Source of the DNA: Streptomyces sp. NBC_00461
Lineage (GTDB): Bacteria > Actinomycetota > Actinomycetes > Streptomycetales > Streptomycetaceae
Assembly: GCF_036013935.1 (NCBI RefSeq)
Contig: NZ_CP107902.1
Location: 8,031,001-8,095,000, forward strand
Reading direction: 5' to 3'
Length of the DNA stretch: 64,000 nt
Within the stretch, counting starts at the first letter, position 1. Every line of letters begins with the position of its first letter. This document shows positions 51,379-60,169 of the stretch, in pieces. The notes beneath the pieces are model-generated. The model saw nothing but the letters and a program-made list of their open reading frames with translations, made no database searches and was not told the origin of the DNA. Made by a program: the position numbers and the translations under genes.

Positions 51379-51823
51379 AGTCCATCGTCCAGTTGGTCAG
51401 CCAGGTCTGCCCGTCGTCGACGGAGAAGGCCTGCTCCCATCGTGCGGAGACCGGCGATACGCCCGCCCACACGTACCTCACCCGTACGTCCTTGCCGTCG
51501 TGGGTGTCGTCGCCGTGGAACAGGCCATGATCGCCGTCGAAGCGCCCGAGGACCGGCGGGAACAGCCGGCCGCTGCGGCTCGACGACCAGCTCAGCGACC
51601 ACTCCTTCGTCTCCACGTCGAAGAGCCGGAGCGTGAGCCCCTTCGCGCCCAGGTGCGGCATGTCGATCTCGTCCACGTTCGCGGCCCCGTCGAACAACGG
51701 CCGGCACCAGTGCGTCGCCGGGAACTCCTCCCAGCCGCTGTCCGAGTCGAGGAAGTCGGTGCGGCGGCGGTTCACGACCTGCCACTCGCCGTGCAGGAAG
51801 TCGAAGTCGTGCGGGCTGCTCAT
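51356..51823 (-). CDS. DUF1579-like beta-barrel protein
   Basis: A 155-residue protein: DFDFLHGEWQVVNRRRTDFL, WSLSWSSSRSGRLFPPVLGR and WEQAFSVDDGQTWLTNWTMD are typical of small lipocalin-like DUF1579/DUF1348-type proteins, probably ligand binding. ATG 51823 overlaps the stop of the upstream gene (ATGA), so both belong to the operon controlled from 52316-52346. Confidence 0.75.
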   Translation of the reverse strand: MSSPHDFDFLHGEWQVVNRRRTDFLDSDSGWEEFPATHWCRPLFDGAANVDEIDMPHLGAKGLTLRLFDVETKEWSLSWSSSRSGRLFPPVLGRFDGDHGLFHGDDTHDGKDVRVRYVWAGVSPVSARWEQAFSVDDGQTWLTNWTMDFSRPSAS

Positions 51824-52299
51824 GAGCGGTCTCCAGTGGTTCCTTCGGGCAGGGAATCGGCCAAGTAGGCGTCGAGGTCCGGGACTTCGGGGGTGAGCAG
51901 GTGCCGTACCCAGGCGTCCCGTTCGTGCAGGACCGGCGGCAGTTCGAAGACGCAGCCGATCCAGGGCAGTTCGGGCCTGACGAAGTGCGTCGGGTCGTGG
52001 TCGGGGCAGCCGATCACCGGCTGACCCGCCGCCGCGTTCGCGTAGTGCAGGACGTTGTCCCACACCCAGCTGTACGCGTTGATGTAGGCGCCGTCGTCGT
52101 TTCCCCTGTGCACGACGACGAAGGTCGCGGGCGGAGTGCCGTCCGGCTCCGGCAGCAGCTCCGGAAGGAACGCGTACGCCGCCTTCTCGACGTCCGGTGC
52201 GAGGCCGGCCGGGTCGGCGGTGACGTGATAGCGCTTGACGCGCCGCCCCGCCACCTCGATCGGCGGCGGCACGGTCAGGAGTTTTTCCTTGAAGGCCAT
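51820..52299 (-). CDS. Conserved hypothetical protein
   Basis: A 159-residue soluble protein. Recognisable segments are DPAGLAPDVEKAAYAFLPEL, TFVVVHRGNDDGAYINAYSW and LPWIGCVFELPPVLHERDAW; I cannot name the family. It is the first gene of a two-gene operon divergent from the WYL regulator, hence a probable regulation target. ATG 52299 lies 17 bp from the palindromic operator. Confidence 0.7.
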   Translation of the reverse strand: MAFKEKLLTVPPPIEVAGRRVKRYHVTADPAGLAPDVEKAAYAFLPELLPEPDGTPPATFVVVHRGNDDGAYINAYSWVWDNVLHYANAAAGQPVIGCPDHDPTHFVRPELPWIGCVFELPPVLHERDAWVRHLLTPEVPDLDAYLADSLPEGTTGDRS

Positions 52300-52315
52300 G
52301 AAGGGAAGCTAGGCC

Positions 52316-52346
52316 GACTTCACTGACATCCTGTGTCAGTGAAGTC
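52316..52346. promoter_or_regulatory. 31-bp divergent operator (13-bp perfect arms, 5-bp spacer)
   Basis: GACTTCACTGACA (52316-52328) and TGTCAGTGAAGTC (52334-52346) are perfect reverse complements around TCCTG. The element sits between two divergent genes, and both candidate GTG starts of the WYL regulator (52333 and 52339) lie inside it. A regulator bound here would block its own translation start region and the promoter of 51820-52299. Confidence 0.75.
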
Positions 52347-53289
52347 CAGCCGACTCGTCTCGATCCTGCTGCTGCTCCAGACCCGGGGCCGGATGACCGC
52401 CGCCCAGCTCGCCGAGGAGCTGGAGGTCTCCGTCCGCACGGTCTACCGGGACGTGGACGCGCTGAGCGCGGCCGGCGTCCCGCTGTACGGGGACGCGGGC
52501 CACGCCGGCGGCTACCGCCTGCTCGACGGTTACCGCACCCGGCTCACGGGCCTCACCACGGAGGAGGCGGAGGCCCTCTTTCTCGCCGGTGCCCCCGGTC
52601 CGGCCGCCGAGCTGGGTCTCGGCTCGGTCCTGGCCGCGGCCCAGCTCAAGGTCCGCGCAGCGCTGCCGCCGGAGCTGCGCGCGCACGCCGACCGGATCAG
52701 CGGCCGCTTCCACCTGGACACGCCCGGCTGGTACGCGGACGCCGAACCGACGCCGTTTCTGCCCGCGGTCGCCGACGCGGTGTGGAACAGCCGCGCGCTC
52801 GACGTCCTGTACCGGCGCTGGGCCGAACCCACCGATGTGGAGCGCCGCCTGGAGCCGTACGGACTGGTGCTGAAGGCCGGCCGCTGGTACGTCGTCGCGG
52901 GCCCGGGGCCGCGCACGTTCCGCGTCGACCAGATCCTCCGACTCGCCCCGGCCGGAGAGGAGTTCACCCGCCCGGACGACTTCGACCTGGCCGCGTACTG
53001 GACGGCGTACCAGCGAGACTTCCACGACCGGCTGTACCGCGGCGAGGCGCTGGTGCGGGTGGCACCGGGCGTGAAGCCGGTGAGGGCGGTGGACAGCCGT
53101 ACGGACGACGACGGCTGGACCCTCGCCCGGGTCCCCATCGAGTCCGTCGAGCACGCGCATGGCGAGTTCCTGCGTCTGGGCGCGGACATCGAGGTGCTTC
53201 AGCCGCCCGAGCTGCGCGCGCGCATCGCCCGTACGGTGGCCGAACTGGCCGGAAGATACGGCAGCTTGCCGGAAACCGGCGGCGACTGA
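52339..53289 (+). CDS. YafY/DeoR-type regulator with WYL domain
   Basis: A 316-residue protein: helix-turn-helix at residues 1-60 (KSSRLVSILLLLQTRGRMTA, then TVYRDVDALSAAGVPLYGD) and a WYL domain (VERRLEPYGLVLKAGRWYVV, then TFRVDQILRLAP) that binds effector molecules, followed by the WCX region. GTG 52339 gives the usual family start (VKSSRL). No Shine-Dalgarno site can be seen, since the start lies in the palindrome, so the mRNA may be leaderless. It is likely autoregulated. Confidence 0.9.
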   Translation: MKSSRLVSILLLLQTRGRMTAAQLAEELEVSVRTVYRDVDALSAAGVPLYGDAGHAGGYRLLDGYRTRLTGLTTEEAEALFLAGAPGPAAELGLGSVLAAAQLKVRAALPPELRAHADRISGRFHLDTPGWYADAEPTPFLPAVADAVWNSRALDVLYRRWAEPTDVERRLEPYGLVLKAGRWYVVAGPGPRTFRVDQILRLAPAGEEFTRPDDFDLAAYWTAYQRDFHDRLYRGEALVRVAPGVKPVRAVDSRTDDDGWTLARVPIESVEHAHGEFLRLGADIEVLQPPELRARIARTVAELAGRYGSLPETGGD

Positions 53290-53376
53290 GCGTACTGAGA
53301 GTGCGGAATCCGTCCGTCCTCGACCTGTGAAACACCGGTACGGCCGGCGCTCGGCCGGGGGCTGCCCGAGGCGGGA

Positions 53377-54288
53377 TCAACGCCCCTGATGCTGCTGCTC
53401 CGCCTGCTCACGAAGGGCTTGGATGAGCGTGGTGACGTGGGGCCGGTCGCTGCGGCTGATTGCGGCGACGCCGATGTGCCGGATCGGCCCCGGCTGCTTG
53501 ATCGGGACGGTGCGCAGGCCAGGGATCTCCGGGGCGAGCGCGACTGAGGGGATCAGGGAGACTCCCATGCCTGCCGCGACGAGCGAACGGGCGAAGAAGT
53601 AGTCCGTGGTGGTGCCCCGCACTTCCGGATCGAAGCCGGCCCGCTCGGCGTAGCGGCGCAGGTAGGCCTCGGTTTTCAGGCAGCCGAGCACCCAGGGCTC
53701 GGCCGCCAGCTCGGCGAGGTCGAGCTCGCTGCGGTTGGCGAGCCGGTGACCTTGCGGCAGGACGACATACAGGGGGTCTTCCAGAAGCGGGGTCCACTCC
53801 AGGCCGGAGCTGCGGCCCGGACCGACGGGCAGCGGGCCGTCGAAGTGGTAGGCGAGTGCGAGGTCCACGGCGCCCTGGCGGACGAGCGGCAGGGTGTCCT
53901 CGGGCTCGCCCTCCCTGACGTGGAGCACGGTGTGGGGATGGGCTGCCATGAGCCGGGGCAGGGCGCCGGGCAGCAGAAGCCTGCCGCCGCTGGTGAAGGT
54001 GGCGACGGTGAGCTGTATGCGGCCGGTGCTGAGACGCTCGACCTGCTGTTTTGCGTGTTCGAGTTCGGCGGTGACGGATTCGGCGGCGCCCACCATGATC
54101 CGGCCGGCCGGGGTGAGGGTGACGCCGCGGGTGCTGCGGGCGACGACCCGGGCGCCGAGGCTGCGCTCCAGGACGGCCACGTGCTGGGAGACGGCCGAGG
54201 GGGTGAGGCGGAGGGCCGCGGCCGCCTGGTTGAAGCTGCCGTGCTCCGCCACCGCACGCAGGACGCGGAGCCGCTGCACATCGATCAA
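53377..54288 (-). CDS. LysR-family transcriptional regulator
   Basis: A 303-residue LysR protein: N-terminal winged helix (RLRVLRAVAEHGSFNQAAAA, then LTPSAVSQHVAVLERSLGAR) and an effector domain (TFTSGGRLLLPGALPRLMAA, then ARSLVAAGMGVSLIPSVALA). It is divergent from the epimerase gene with a palindrome between them, so it probably controls the epimerase-aldo/keto reductase operon. Confidence 0.92.
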   Translation of the reverse strand: MIDVQRLRVLRAVAEHGSFNQAAAALRLTPSAVSQHVAVLERSLGARVVARSTRGVTLTPAGRIMVGAAESVTAELEHAKQQVERLSTGRIQLTVATFTSGGRLLLPGALPRLMAAHPHTVLHVREGEPEDTLPLVRQGAVDLALAYHFDGPLPVGPGRSSGLEWTPLLEDPLYVVLPQGHRLANRSELDLAELAAEPWVLGCLKTEAYLRRYAERAGFDPEVRGTTTDYFFARSLVAAGMGVSLIPSVALAPEIPGLRTVPIKQPGPIRHIGVAAISRSDRPHVTTLIQALREQAEQQHQGR

Positions 54289-54316
54289 CAGTTTTCCTTA
54301 ATACGTTTCCAGTAAG

Positions 54317-54332
54317 TCAGCACTTCTGCTGA
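54317..54332. promoter_or_regulatory. Candidate LysR-type operator TCAGCA-CTTC-TGCTGA
   Basis: A perfect 6-bp inverted repeat with a four-base spacer between the divergent LysR and epimerase genes, 27 bp before ATG 54359. Position and size fit a LysR regulatory site. Confidence 0.45.
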
Positions 54333-54358
54333 TGACAGTAGGCGTCCACGATGGGGGC

Positions 54359-55297
54359 ATGCAAAGCATCTGCGTCATCGGCGGAAGCCGGTACTTCGGA
54401 AAGCTCCTGGTCAAGCGCCTGCGGGCCGCGGGGCATCAGGTCACCGTAATCAACCGCGGTTCCACCCGGCCGCCCGCCGGTGTCGAGCACCTCGTGGTCG
54501 ACCGCAACGACGAGGCAGCTCTGACGGCCGCGCTCGGTTCCCGCACCTTCGACGTGGTTGTCGACCAGGTCTGCTACACCCCCGTGCAGGCCGCCATCGC
54601 CGCCCGCGCCTTCGCCGGTCGCGCCCGGCGCTACGTCATGACCTCCACGATCGAGGTCTACGACCCGGCGACCGCCGCGCTGCCCGCTGTGCCGGCAGGC
54701 ACGCCGGTACCGGAGGAGACCGTGGACCCGGCCACCTGGCGGGTGGCCACGGATCTGCCCTGGCACGACGACGCGTACCTGGAGGCGCACTACGCCGAGG
54801 GCAAGCGCCAGGCGGAGGCCGTCTTCACCGGCGCCGGCGGCTTCGAGTTCGCCTCGGTGCGCAGCGCCCACGTGCTCGGCGGCGGCGCGCAGGAATTCAC
54901 CGGCCGGCTCGCGCACTACGCCGAGCGCATCGCCCAGGGCGAAGAGATCACCGTGCACGCGAAGGCACTGCCCACCGTCTTCATCCACTACGAGGAGCTG
55001 GCGGACCTGCTGCTGTGGGCGACCACGGCGACCTTCACCGGCCCGGTCAACGCCTGCTCCGATGGCGCGCTCGACGTGCACGACCTCGCCGAGATCGTCG
55101 CCGCGCAGGCCCGCCGGGAGCCCGTCCACCGGACGGTGGAGGCGGGGGAGGCGGCTTCGCCGTTCTCGTTCGACCGCCACTACGCCATGAGCAACGCCCG
55201 CGCGAAGGCGCTGGGCTTCTCCTTCTCCCGCACCACCGAGTGGCTGCCCGGTGCCGTCGCCGAAGCCCTCACCACCGAGCCGTCCCCCACCTCCTGA
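54359..55297 (+). CDS. NAD-dependent epimerase/dehydratase-like protein
   Basis: A 312-residue extended SDR: nucleotide loop CVIGGSRYFGKLLVKRL, TSTIEVYDP and the catalytic Y-x-x-x-K in HYAEGKRQAE. Members act on nucleotide sugars or related carbonyls; the substrate is unknown. ATG 54359 begins the family-typical start (QSICVIGG). The aldo/keto reductase follows after 16 bp, so both probably act in one LysR-controlled pathway. Confidence 0.85.
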   Translation: MQSICVIGGSRYFGKLLVKRLRAAGHQVTVINRGSTRPPAGVEHLVVDRNDEAALTAALGSRTFDVVVDQVCYTPVQAAIAARAFAGRARRYVMTSTIEVYDPATAALPAVPAGTPVPEETVDPATWRVATDLPWHDDAYLEAHYAEGKRQAEAVFTGAGGFEFASVRSAHVLGGGAQEFTGRLAHYAERIAQGEEITVHAKALPTVFIHYEELADLLLWATTATFTGPVNACSDGALDVHDLAEIVAAQARREPVHRTVEAGEAASPFSFDRHYAMSNARAKALGFSFSRTTEWLPGAVAEALTTEPSPTS

Positions 55298-55313
55298 GGA
55301 ACGGAGACCCACC

Positions 55314-56198
55314 ATGCGGTACCGCACTGTCGCAGACACCACGGTCAGCGCCATCGGCCTGGGGGCCATGCCACTGTCCATCGAGCACCGCCCGGACGAG
55401 GCGCGGGCCATCGCCACCATCCACGCCGCCCTCGACGCCGGTGTCACGCTCATCGACACCGCCGACAGTTACCACTGGCACGCCGGCGAGGCCGGCCACA
55501 ACGAGCTGCTGATCGCCCGCGCGCTGGCCCGCTACGGCGGCGACACCTCCGGCGTCCTGGTGGCCACCAAGGGTGGCCGCGGCCGCCCCGGCGACGGCAG
55601 TTGGACCGTCACCGCCACCCCCGCCCACCTCAAGCGCGCCGCCGAGGCATCCGCCAAGCGCCTGGGCGTCGACGCGATCGGCCTGTATCAACTGCACAAG
55701 CCGGACCCGGCCGTGCCCTGGGCGGAGTCCGTCGGCGCACTGCGCGAACTGCTCGACGCCGGCACGATCCGCGCCGCCGGGATCTCCAACGTCACCACGG
55801 TCCAGATCCGCGAGGCGCACGCCATCCTCGGCGACAGACTCGTCTCCGTGCAGAACCGGTACTCGCCGGCCGTGCGCAACAGCGAGCCCGAGCTGCGGCT
55901 GAGCACGCAGCTGGGTCTGGCCTTTCTGCCCTGGAGCCCCTTGGGCGGCATCTCGCGCAGCTCACTCGACGGCCCCACCGCCCCGACCTCGACGGTCACC
56001 GCCTTCCACCGCATCGCGCAGGACCGCGGTGTCAGCCCGCAACAGATCGCCCTGGCCTGGCTGCTCGCCCACTCCCCGGCAGTGATCCCGGTACCGGGAG
56101 CCAGCCGCCGGACCTCCATCACCGACTCGGCCCAAGCCGCCGACCTCACACTGACCACGGAGGAACTGACCCGGCTTGAGGACGCCCTGCCGGGCTGA
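55314..56198 (+). CDS. Aldo/keto reductase
   Basis: A 294-residue TIM-barrel oxidoreductase: LIDTADSYHWHAGEAGHNEL (catalytic Asp and Tyr), VATKGGRG (Lys), LYQLHKPDPAVPW (His) and the NADP-binding end VIPVPGASRRTSI. It reduces aldehydes or ketones with NADPH. ACGGAG lies before ATG 55314. Confidence 0.9.
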   Translation: MRYRTVADTTVSAIGLGAMPLSIEHRPDEARAIATIHAALDAGVTLIDTADSYHWHAGEAGHNELLIARALARYGGDTSGVLVATKGGRGRPGDGSWTVTATPAHLKRAAEASAKRLGVDAIGLYQLHKPDPAVPWAESVGALRELLDAGTIRAAGISNVTTVQIREAHAILGDRLVSVQNRYSPAVRNSEPELRLSTQLGLAFLPWSPLGGISRSSLDGPTAPTSTVTAFHRIAQDRGVSPQQIALAWLLAHSPAVIPVPGASRRTSITDSAQAADLTLTTEELTRLEDALPG

Positions 56199-56332
56199 GG
56201 CGGGTCACGGGTCGCCGCTTGCCGAAGTTGACCGAGGACGGCTGGGACCTGGTGCCTCGATCCGCCGACGGTCTGCATGCCGTGACGGAAGGTGGTCGCC
56301 CGCAGGCTGCGGGCGACCAGCTCGCCGGTCGG

Positions 56333-56602
56333 TCAGAGGCCGCCCAGCAGGCCGCCCAGGAGACCGGTCACGATGCCCAGGAGGCCGCCCAGTAGGTCGC
56401 CCGAGGAGCTGTCGTCGTCCGACGGAGTGAGACAGGCCTCGTGACCGAGGAGGGACACGTGGGTCGTTCCGGCGCACGTGCTCGGGGTGTCGGTCGTCGG
56501 AGCCGCAGAGGCGCTCGGCGCCATCAGGGTCAGAGCGAGTACGGGAGCGGCGAGGACGGCCGCGACGCGGGCGCGGGTCGACTTGCGGGTGCGCTGCGAC
56601 AT
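56333..56602 (-). CDS. Small exported Gly/Leu-rich protein
   Basis: An 89-residue protein: signal peptide with basic start (SQRTRKSTRARVAAVLAAPV) and cleavage after ASAA near residue 34, a segment with two cysteines (STCAGTTHVSLLGHEACLTP) and a hydrophobic end of LLGG repeats (LLGGLLGIVTGLLGGLLGGL). The end could insert into membranes or self-associate like chaplin/rodlin-type surface proteins, but no known family is recognised. Confidence 0.75.
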   Translation of the reverse strand: MSQRTRKSTRARVAAVLAAPVLALTLMAPSASAAPTTDTPSTCAGTTHVSLLGHEACLTPSDDDSSSGDLLGGLLGIVTGLLGGLLGGL

Positions 56603-56744
56603 AAGTGACCTTTCGCAGGTATGGGAAATCTTCCTCGATCAGGCTCACGCGGTTGGCTGCACTCCGCAACTCGGACGTCGCTCACAGTGACCGCGGCCTG
56701 GTCAGGCACAGTTTCCCGGGAAGCCGTAGGCACTCGCCGCCGCC

Positions 56745-56780
56745 CTTCCGAAGCCAATCCTCCTTCCGAAGCCGATCCTC
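56745..56780. repeat. 18-bp tandem repeat, two copies
   Basis: CTTCCGAAGCCRATCCTC occurs twice head to tail (56745-56762, 56763-56780) with one difference, followed by a further CTTCC. It lies in the 356-bp spacer between the small exported protein and the GH48 terminators, which otherwise shows no gene. Confidence 0.7.
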
Positions 56781-56804
56781 CTTCCATGGAGGAGCGTGCG
56801 AGTG

Positions 56805-56872
56805 CCGGGCGACCCCCAGAGCTGGTAGGGGTCGCCCGGCCGGTGGGTCCCGCCGTCAGGTGGCGGGACCAC
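56805..56872 (-). terminator. Two tandem hairpins after the GH48 gene
   Basis: CCGGGCGACCCC (56805-56816) pairs perfectly with 56828-56839. A second stem joins 56843-56854 with 56862-56872 (one bulge). Both lie downstream of the minus-strand cellulase and should stop its transcript. Confidence 0.75.
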
Positions 56873-56958
56873 GGACGCGGAGCCTTCAAGCGCTTCCGCG
56901 GAGCCGCGACGGACCTGCGGTCACGTAACGGCCCAAGCCGCGGAGCGCTCGGCGGGGG

Positions 56959-59877
56959 CTATTCGAGAAGCTCCGCGTACGAGCCCATGGCCATGGCGAT
57001 GTCCGCCTGGGCCCAGAACCGGTGATACGTGAACGACGGTGCGGCCCCGCCCGCCAGGTACGCCTCGATCTTCGACCAGGCAGGGTCGTTCTTGTAGAAG
57101 GACCGCAGTGAGGCGAACGTCGACGACGAGTTGATCGCGTCCCCGTTCGGCATCTTGCCGCTCCAGCCGTTCGGCACGTACACCGTGTCGTTGAAGCGGT
57201 TGTAGTCGGCGCGGGTCTCCGGCACGGCGATGCCGAGTCCGTCCTGGTAGTTGTTCCACATGCCGTCCAAAAGCGCCTTCGCTGTCGTCTTCGCCTCCGT
57301 GTCACCGGACTTGGCGCCGTAGTACGTCAGGGTCTTGGCGAACGCGGCCGCCACACCGACGTCATTGGTGTAGTCGGCGACGGTGACGTGAAGTCCACTG
57401 TTGGCACCGGGACTTGACGCGTTCCAGGTGTCGGGCCGGCCCGACCACTGAAGCGTCGACGGGATCTGGTAAGTGCCGTCCGGGTGGATCGTGGTCTTGG
57501 ACAGCGCCCAGTCGACCCACTTGTCGAGGACCGCCTTGGCCTGCGCGTTGCCCGTCTGCTGGTAGTACTCGGCGACCCGCTCCATGGACCACGCCTGGAA
57601 GCCGAACCACTGGTTGGACGGCGGGTCGTGGTAGACGGGCTGCTGGTCGTAGTACATGCCGTAGAAGGTCGGCGTACCGGCCGGCGGGCTCGCGTAGCGC
57701 CCGGCCCAGCTGTTGGTCGCGCCGCCCGCGATGGCGCCCTCGTCCGACTGCAGCCAGCGGTAGAACTCCAGCTGCCGGGTGAGCGAGGTGCCCCAATCGG
57801 CGGCCCCTGTCGAGGACTTGGGCTTCAGGTCGGCGTACGAGCTGAGCGCGTACGCCGCCAGGGGGTTCTGGTAGCCGCCGTGGACGTGGCTGGAGCCGAT
57901 ACGCCAGGACCAGCCCCCGTTGGTGTCGGTCGCGCCGCCCCAGGCGTAGTACCAGGACAGCAGATAGGCCGAGGCGTCCTTGCCGGTGCCCGCCGCACAC
58001 GTCGACGGCCCCACGCAGTTGCCGATTTTCTTGAAGTACTTGTCGTACATGGCGTAGCGCAGATAGTCGCCCATCTTCGCGGCCTTGCCGACGGTGGCGG
58101 AGACGTCGCTGCCCTTGCCCTGCCCCTTCGCCCACACGTCGGCCCAGTACGCGGCCTGCACCGCACGCGCGTCGGCGTCCGGGGCGTCCGTGTACTTCCA
58201 CTGCTTGGCGTAGGAGGAGTCGCCGGTGAACAGGTCCAGGTACCCGTTCGTCCCGCCGTACTTGAAGGCGTCGCAGGTCGGCTGCGGCACCGTCTCCCAC
58301 ACCGACTCGTGCGGACCGCGCTGGAAGGTGTTGATGTACGACGGCCCGGTCTTCGTCGGCCCGCCCTCGCAGGTTCCGCCGGGGGTGTTGCCGTAGCCGT
58401 AGACGTTGTCGACGTCCTGCAGCCAGTGCATGCCGTAGACGTCGTCGGTGCCGTAGGCGGACTTCAGCTCACCCGCGATGGGATCCGAACCGACCGGGAC
58501 CGACTGGTCCAGCTTCGCCGGATACTCGTTCGGGGTGTCCAGCTCGGGCGCGTACGTCGCCGGCTTCGAGGCGTTGTAGAAGGAGGTGGTGGGCTGGTCG
58601 GCGTGGGTCGGGATCATGTATTTCTCCATGAGGGCCCAGGCGCCGTTGAACTTGGACCAGTCACCGGTGACCTTGCCGTACATCGCCTGCAGCCAGAGAA
58701 GGTAGCTGTAGGCCTCCGACGTGGTCTCGTGGCCCTGGTCAGGGGCCTCGACGATCAGCGTCTCGACCGAGTGGTAGGGGATGCCCTCGGGCGAGAAGTA
58801 GCCGTTCGCCGGGTTGGTGATCTTGCCGTACATGTCCAGGAAGCGGGCGTCGTACGCCTTGGCGGCCGCCAGCTCCGTCACCGTGACCGAGGCCTTGGCG
58901 TGGCCCGTCGCCGTCGACTCGAAGGTCGCCGAACCGGTGCCGGAGGCGTCGGCGGTGACGGTCACCTTCTGCGCGGTGCTCCAGTTGGAGGGCGTGAAGG
59001 TGAGCGAGGCACCGGCGGTGACCGACAGGCCCGAGGCGCCGCTCGCGCGGGCTGTCGTGACGGTCACGTTCGACGCGGGCTTCGTCGACAGTTTGATGTC
59101 ATACGTGCCCGACTTGCCCTGCTGGACGCCCAGTTGGGTCGGCGAGGCGACCACGGCGGGACCCGAGGCGACCGTGATGCCGACGGGAGTCGACTCCGCG
59201 GACGCACCCAGGCTGTCGTACGCCTTCGCCACCAGCGAATGACTGCCCACGGTCAAACCGGAGGCCGAGAGTGTGAAGGGCGAGCTGGTGTCCGTGCCCA
59301 GCAGGGTCGTGTCGTCGTAGAACTCGACCTTGCTGATCGTCGCGTTGTCGGCCGCGGCGGCGGTGGCCGCGAGCGGGACCGCGTCGCCCTGTGTGTAGAC
59401 CGCGCCCGCGGCGGGGCTGGTCAGCACGGCCATCGGCGGCTGGTGTGCGCCGGCGCAGGCGGTGCCGTTGACCGCGAAGGCCGTGGGGGAGGCGTTGGTG
59501 CCGCTGTAGGTGAACTGCGCACCGGTCGAGACGGCGGCGCCCGCGGCGATCTTCGCGTTGTACCCGGCGTCCTTCACGCTGATCGACTGGCCGGACTGGG
59601 ACCAGGTGCCGCTCCAGCCGTTGGTGAGCTTCTGGTTGCCTCCGTACGCGTAGGTGAGGGTCCAGCCGTCGATGGCGTCGGTGCCGCGGTTGGTGATGGT
59701 CAGATCCGCGGTGAAGCCGGATCCCCAGTCGTTCGTCTTGTAGTCGACGCTGCACTGAACTGCCGCCGCCTGGGCGGGAGTTGTGCCGGTGCCGAGCATC
59801 GTGAGCGGAAGAGCGAGAGCAGCCACGGCAGCGGTCCACAACCGCCGCGTGGCGCGGCGTCTCCGTCTGGAGTGCAT
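56959..59877 (-). CDS. Secreted GH48 cellobiohydrolase with CBM2
   Basis: A 972-residue exported enzyme. Residues 1-38 are a signal peptide ending AQAAA. A CBM2 follows (~39-140: [20 protein letters not shown], cellulose-binding tryptophans), then two Ig-like domains (~145-345), then a GH48 catalytic domain to the end ([20 protein letters not shown] with the acid Glu, [17 protein letters not shown]). GH48 enzymes are processive exoglucanases acting on crystalline cellulose. AGGAGG stands before ATG 59877. A perfect CebR box overlies its promoter, so it should be induced by cello-oligosaccharides. Confidence 0.95.
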   Translation of the reverse strand: MHSRRRRRATRRLWTAAVAALALPLTMLGTGTTPAQAAAVQCSVDYKTNDWGSGFTADLTITNRGTDAIDGWTLTYAYGGNQKLTNGWSGTWSQSGQSISVKDAGYNAKIAAGAAVSTGAQFTYSGTNASPTAFAVNGTACAGAHQPPMAVLTSPAAGAVYTQGDAVPLAATAAAADNATISKVEFYDDTTLLGTDTSSPFTLSASGLTVGSHSLVAKAYDSLGASAESTPVGITVASGPAVVASPTQLGVQQGKSGTYDIKLSTKPASNVTVTTARASGASGLSVTAGASLTFTPSNWSTAQKVTVTADASGTGSATFESTATGHAKASVTVTELAAAKAYDARFLDMYGKITNPANGYFSPEGIPYHSVETLIVEAPDQGHETTSEAYSYLLWLQAMYGKVTGDWSKFNGAWALMEKYMIPTHADQPTTSFYNASKPATYAPELDTPNEYPAKLDQSVPVGSDPIAGELKSAYGTDDVYGMHWLQDVDNVYGYGNTPGGTCEGGPTKTGPSYINTFQRGPHESVWETVPQPTCDAFKYGGTNGYLDLFTGDSSYAKQWKYTDAPDADARAVQAAYWADVWAKGQGKGSDVSATVGKAAKMGDYLRYAMYDKYFKKIGNCVGPSTCAAGTGKDASAYLLSWYYAWGGATDTNGGWSWRIGSSHVHGGYQNPLAAYALSSYADLKPKSSTGAADWGTSLTRQLEFYRWLQSDEGAIAGGATNSWAGRYASPPAGTPTFYGMYYDQQPVYHDPPSNQWFGFQAWSMERVAEYYQQTGNAQAKAVLDKWVDWALSKTTIHPDGTYQIPSTLQWSGRPDTWNASSPGANSGLHVTVADYTNDVGVAAAFAKTLTYYGAKSGDTEAKTTAKALLDGMWNNYQDGLGIAVPETRADYNRFNDTVYVPNGWSGKMPNGDAINSSSTFASLRSFYKNDPAWSKIEAYLAGGAAPSFTYHRFWAQADIAMAMGSYAELLE

Positions 59878-59943
59878 GTGCTGGTTCCTCCTTGCGGCTC
59901 GGAAAACAGTGGGGGAAGGGAGGAGCGACAAGCCTTGAACCAG

Positions 59944-59957
59944 TGGGAGCGCTCCCA
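59944..59957. promoter_or_regulatory. Perfect CebR operator TGGGAGCGCTCCCA
   Basis: The 14-bp palindrome is the exact CebR box known from Streptomyces cellulase genes. It starts immediately downstream of the GH48 -10 box and would block initiation until cellobiose or cellotriose releases CebR. Confidence 0.92.
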
Positions 59958-59985
59958 TAGTGAGGAAGGGGGTGGGGGCGGTCAA
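59957..59985 (-). promoter_or_regulatory. GH48 promoter
   Basis: On the minus strand TTGACC (59985-59980), a 17-base spacer and CACTAT (59962-59957) form a good vegetative-type promoter. The last base is shared with the CebR box. Confidence 0.65.
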
Positions 59986-59997
59986 GGTGGTTGAAGA

Positions 59998-60013
59998 GTC
60001 GAAAAGATTCGAC
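59998..60013. promoter_or_regulatory. Second palindrome GTCGAA-AAGA-TTCGAC between the cellulase genes
   Basis: A perfect 6-bp inverted repeat with a four-base spacer midway between the divergent GH48 and GH5 promoters, upstream of both -35 boxes. It may bind a second regulator or activator. Confidence 0.4.
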
Positions 60014-60097
60014 GTGCTTTGGCGCAAGTGAGTTGAGGGAAAGTCAGCGAATGTCTGCAACTCCCCTGTCCTTTGCTGTCACTTGGCGCTAGCTTCG

Positions 60098-60126
60098 TTG
60101 ACACCAGTGGGAGCGATTCCATCAGT
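60098..60126 (+). promoter_or_regulatory. GH5/GH6 promoter with imperfect CebR box
   Basis: TTGACA (60098-60103) and ATCAGT (60121-60126) are 17 bases apart. Between them TGGGAGCGATTCCA (60108-60121) matches the CebR box at 12 of 14 positions. Repression here may be weaker than at GH48. Confidence 0.65.
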
Positions 60127-60169
60127 CGACGCGTCCGTCACGGCGCGCCCGAACTGCAAGGAGTCGCTC

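Noticed and set aside
57484..59994. An 836-codon plus-strand frame over the GH48 gene
   Set aside because: Antisense shadow of a clear GH48 sequence; no domain, no ribosome site.
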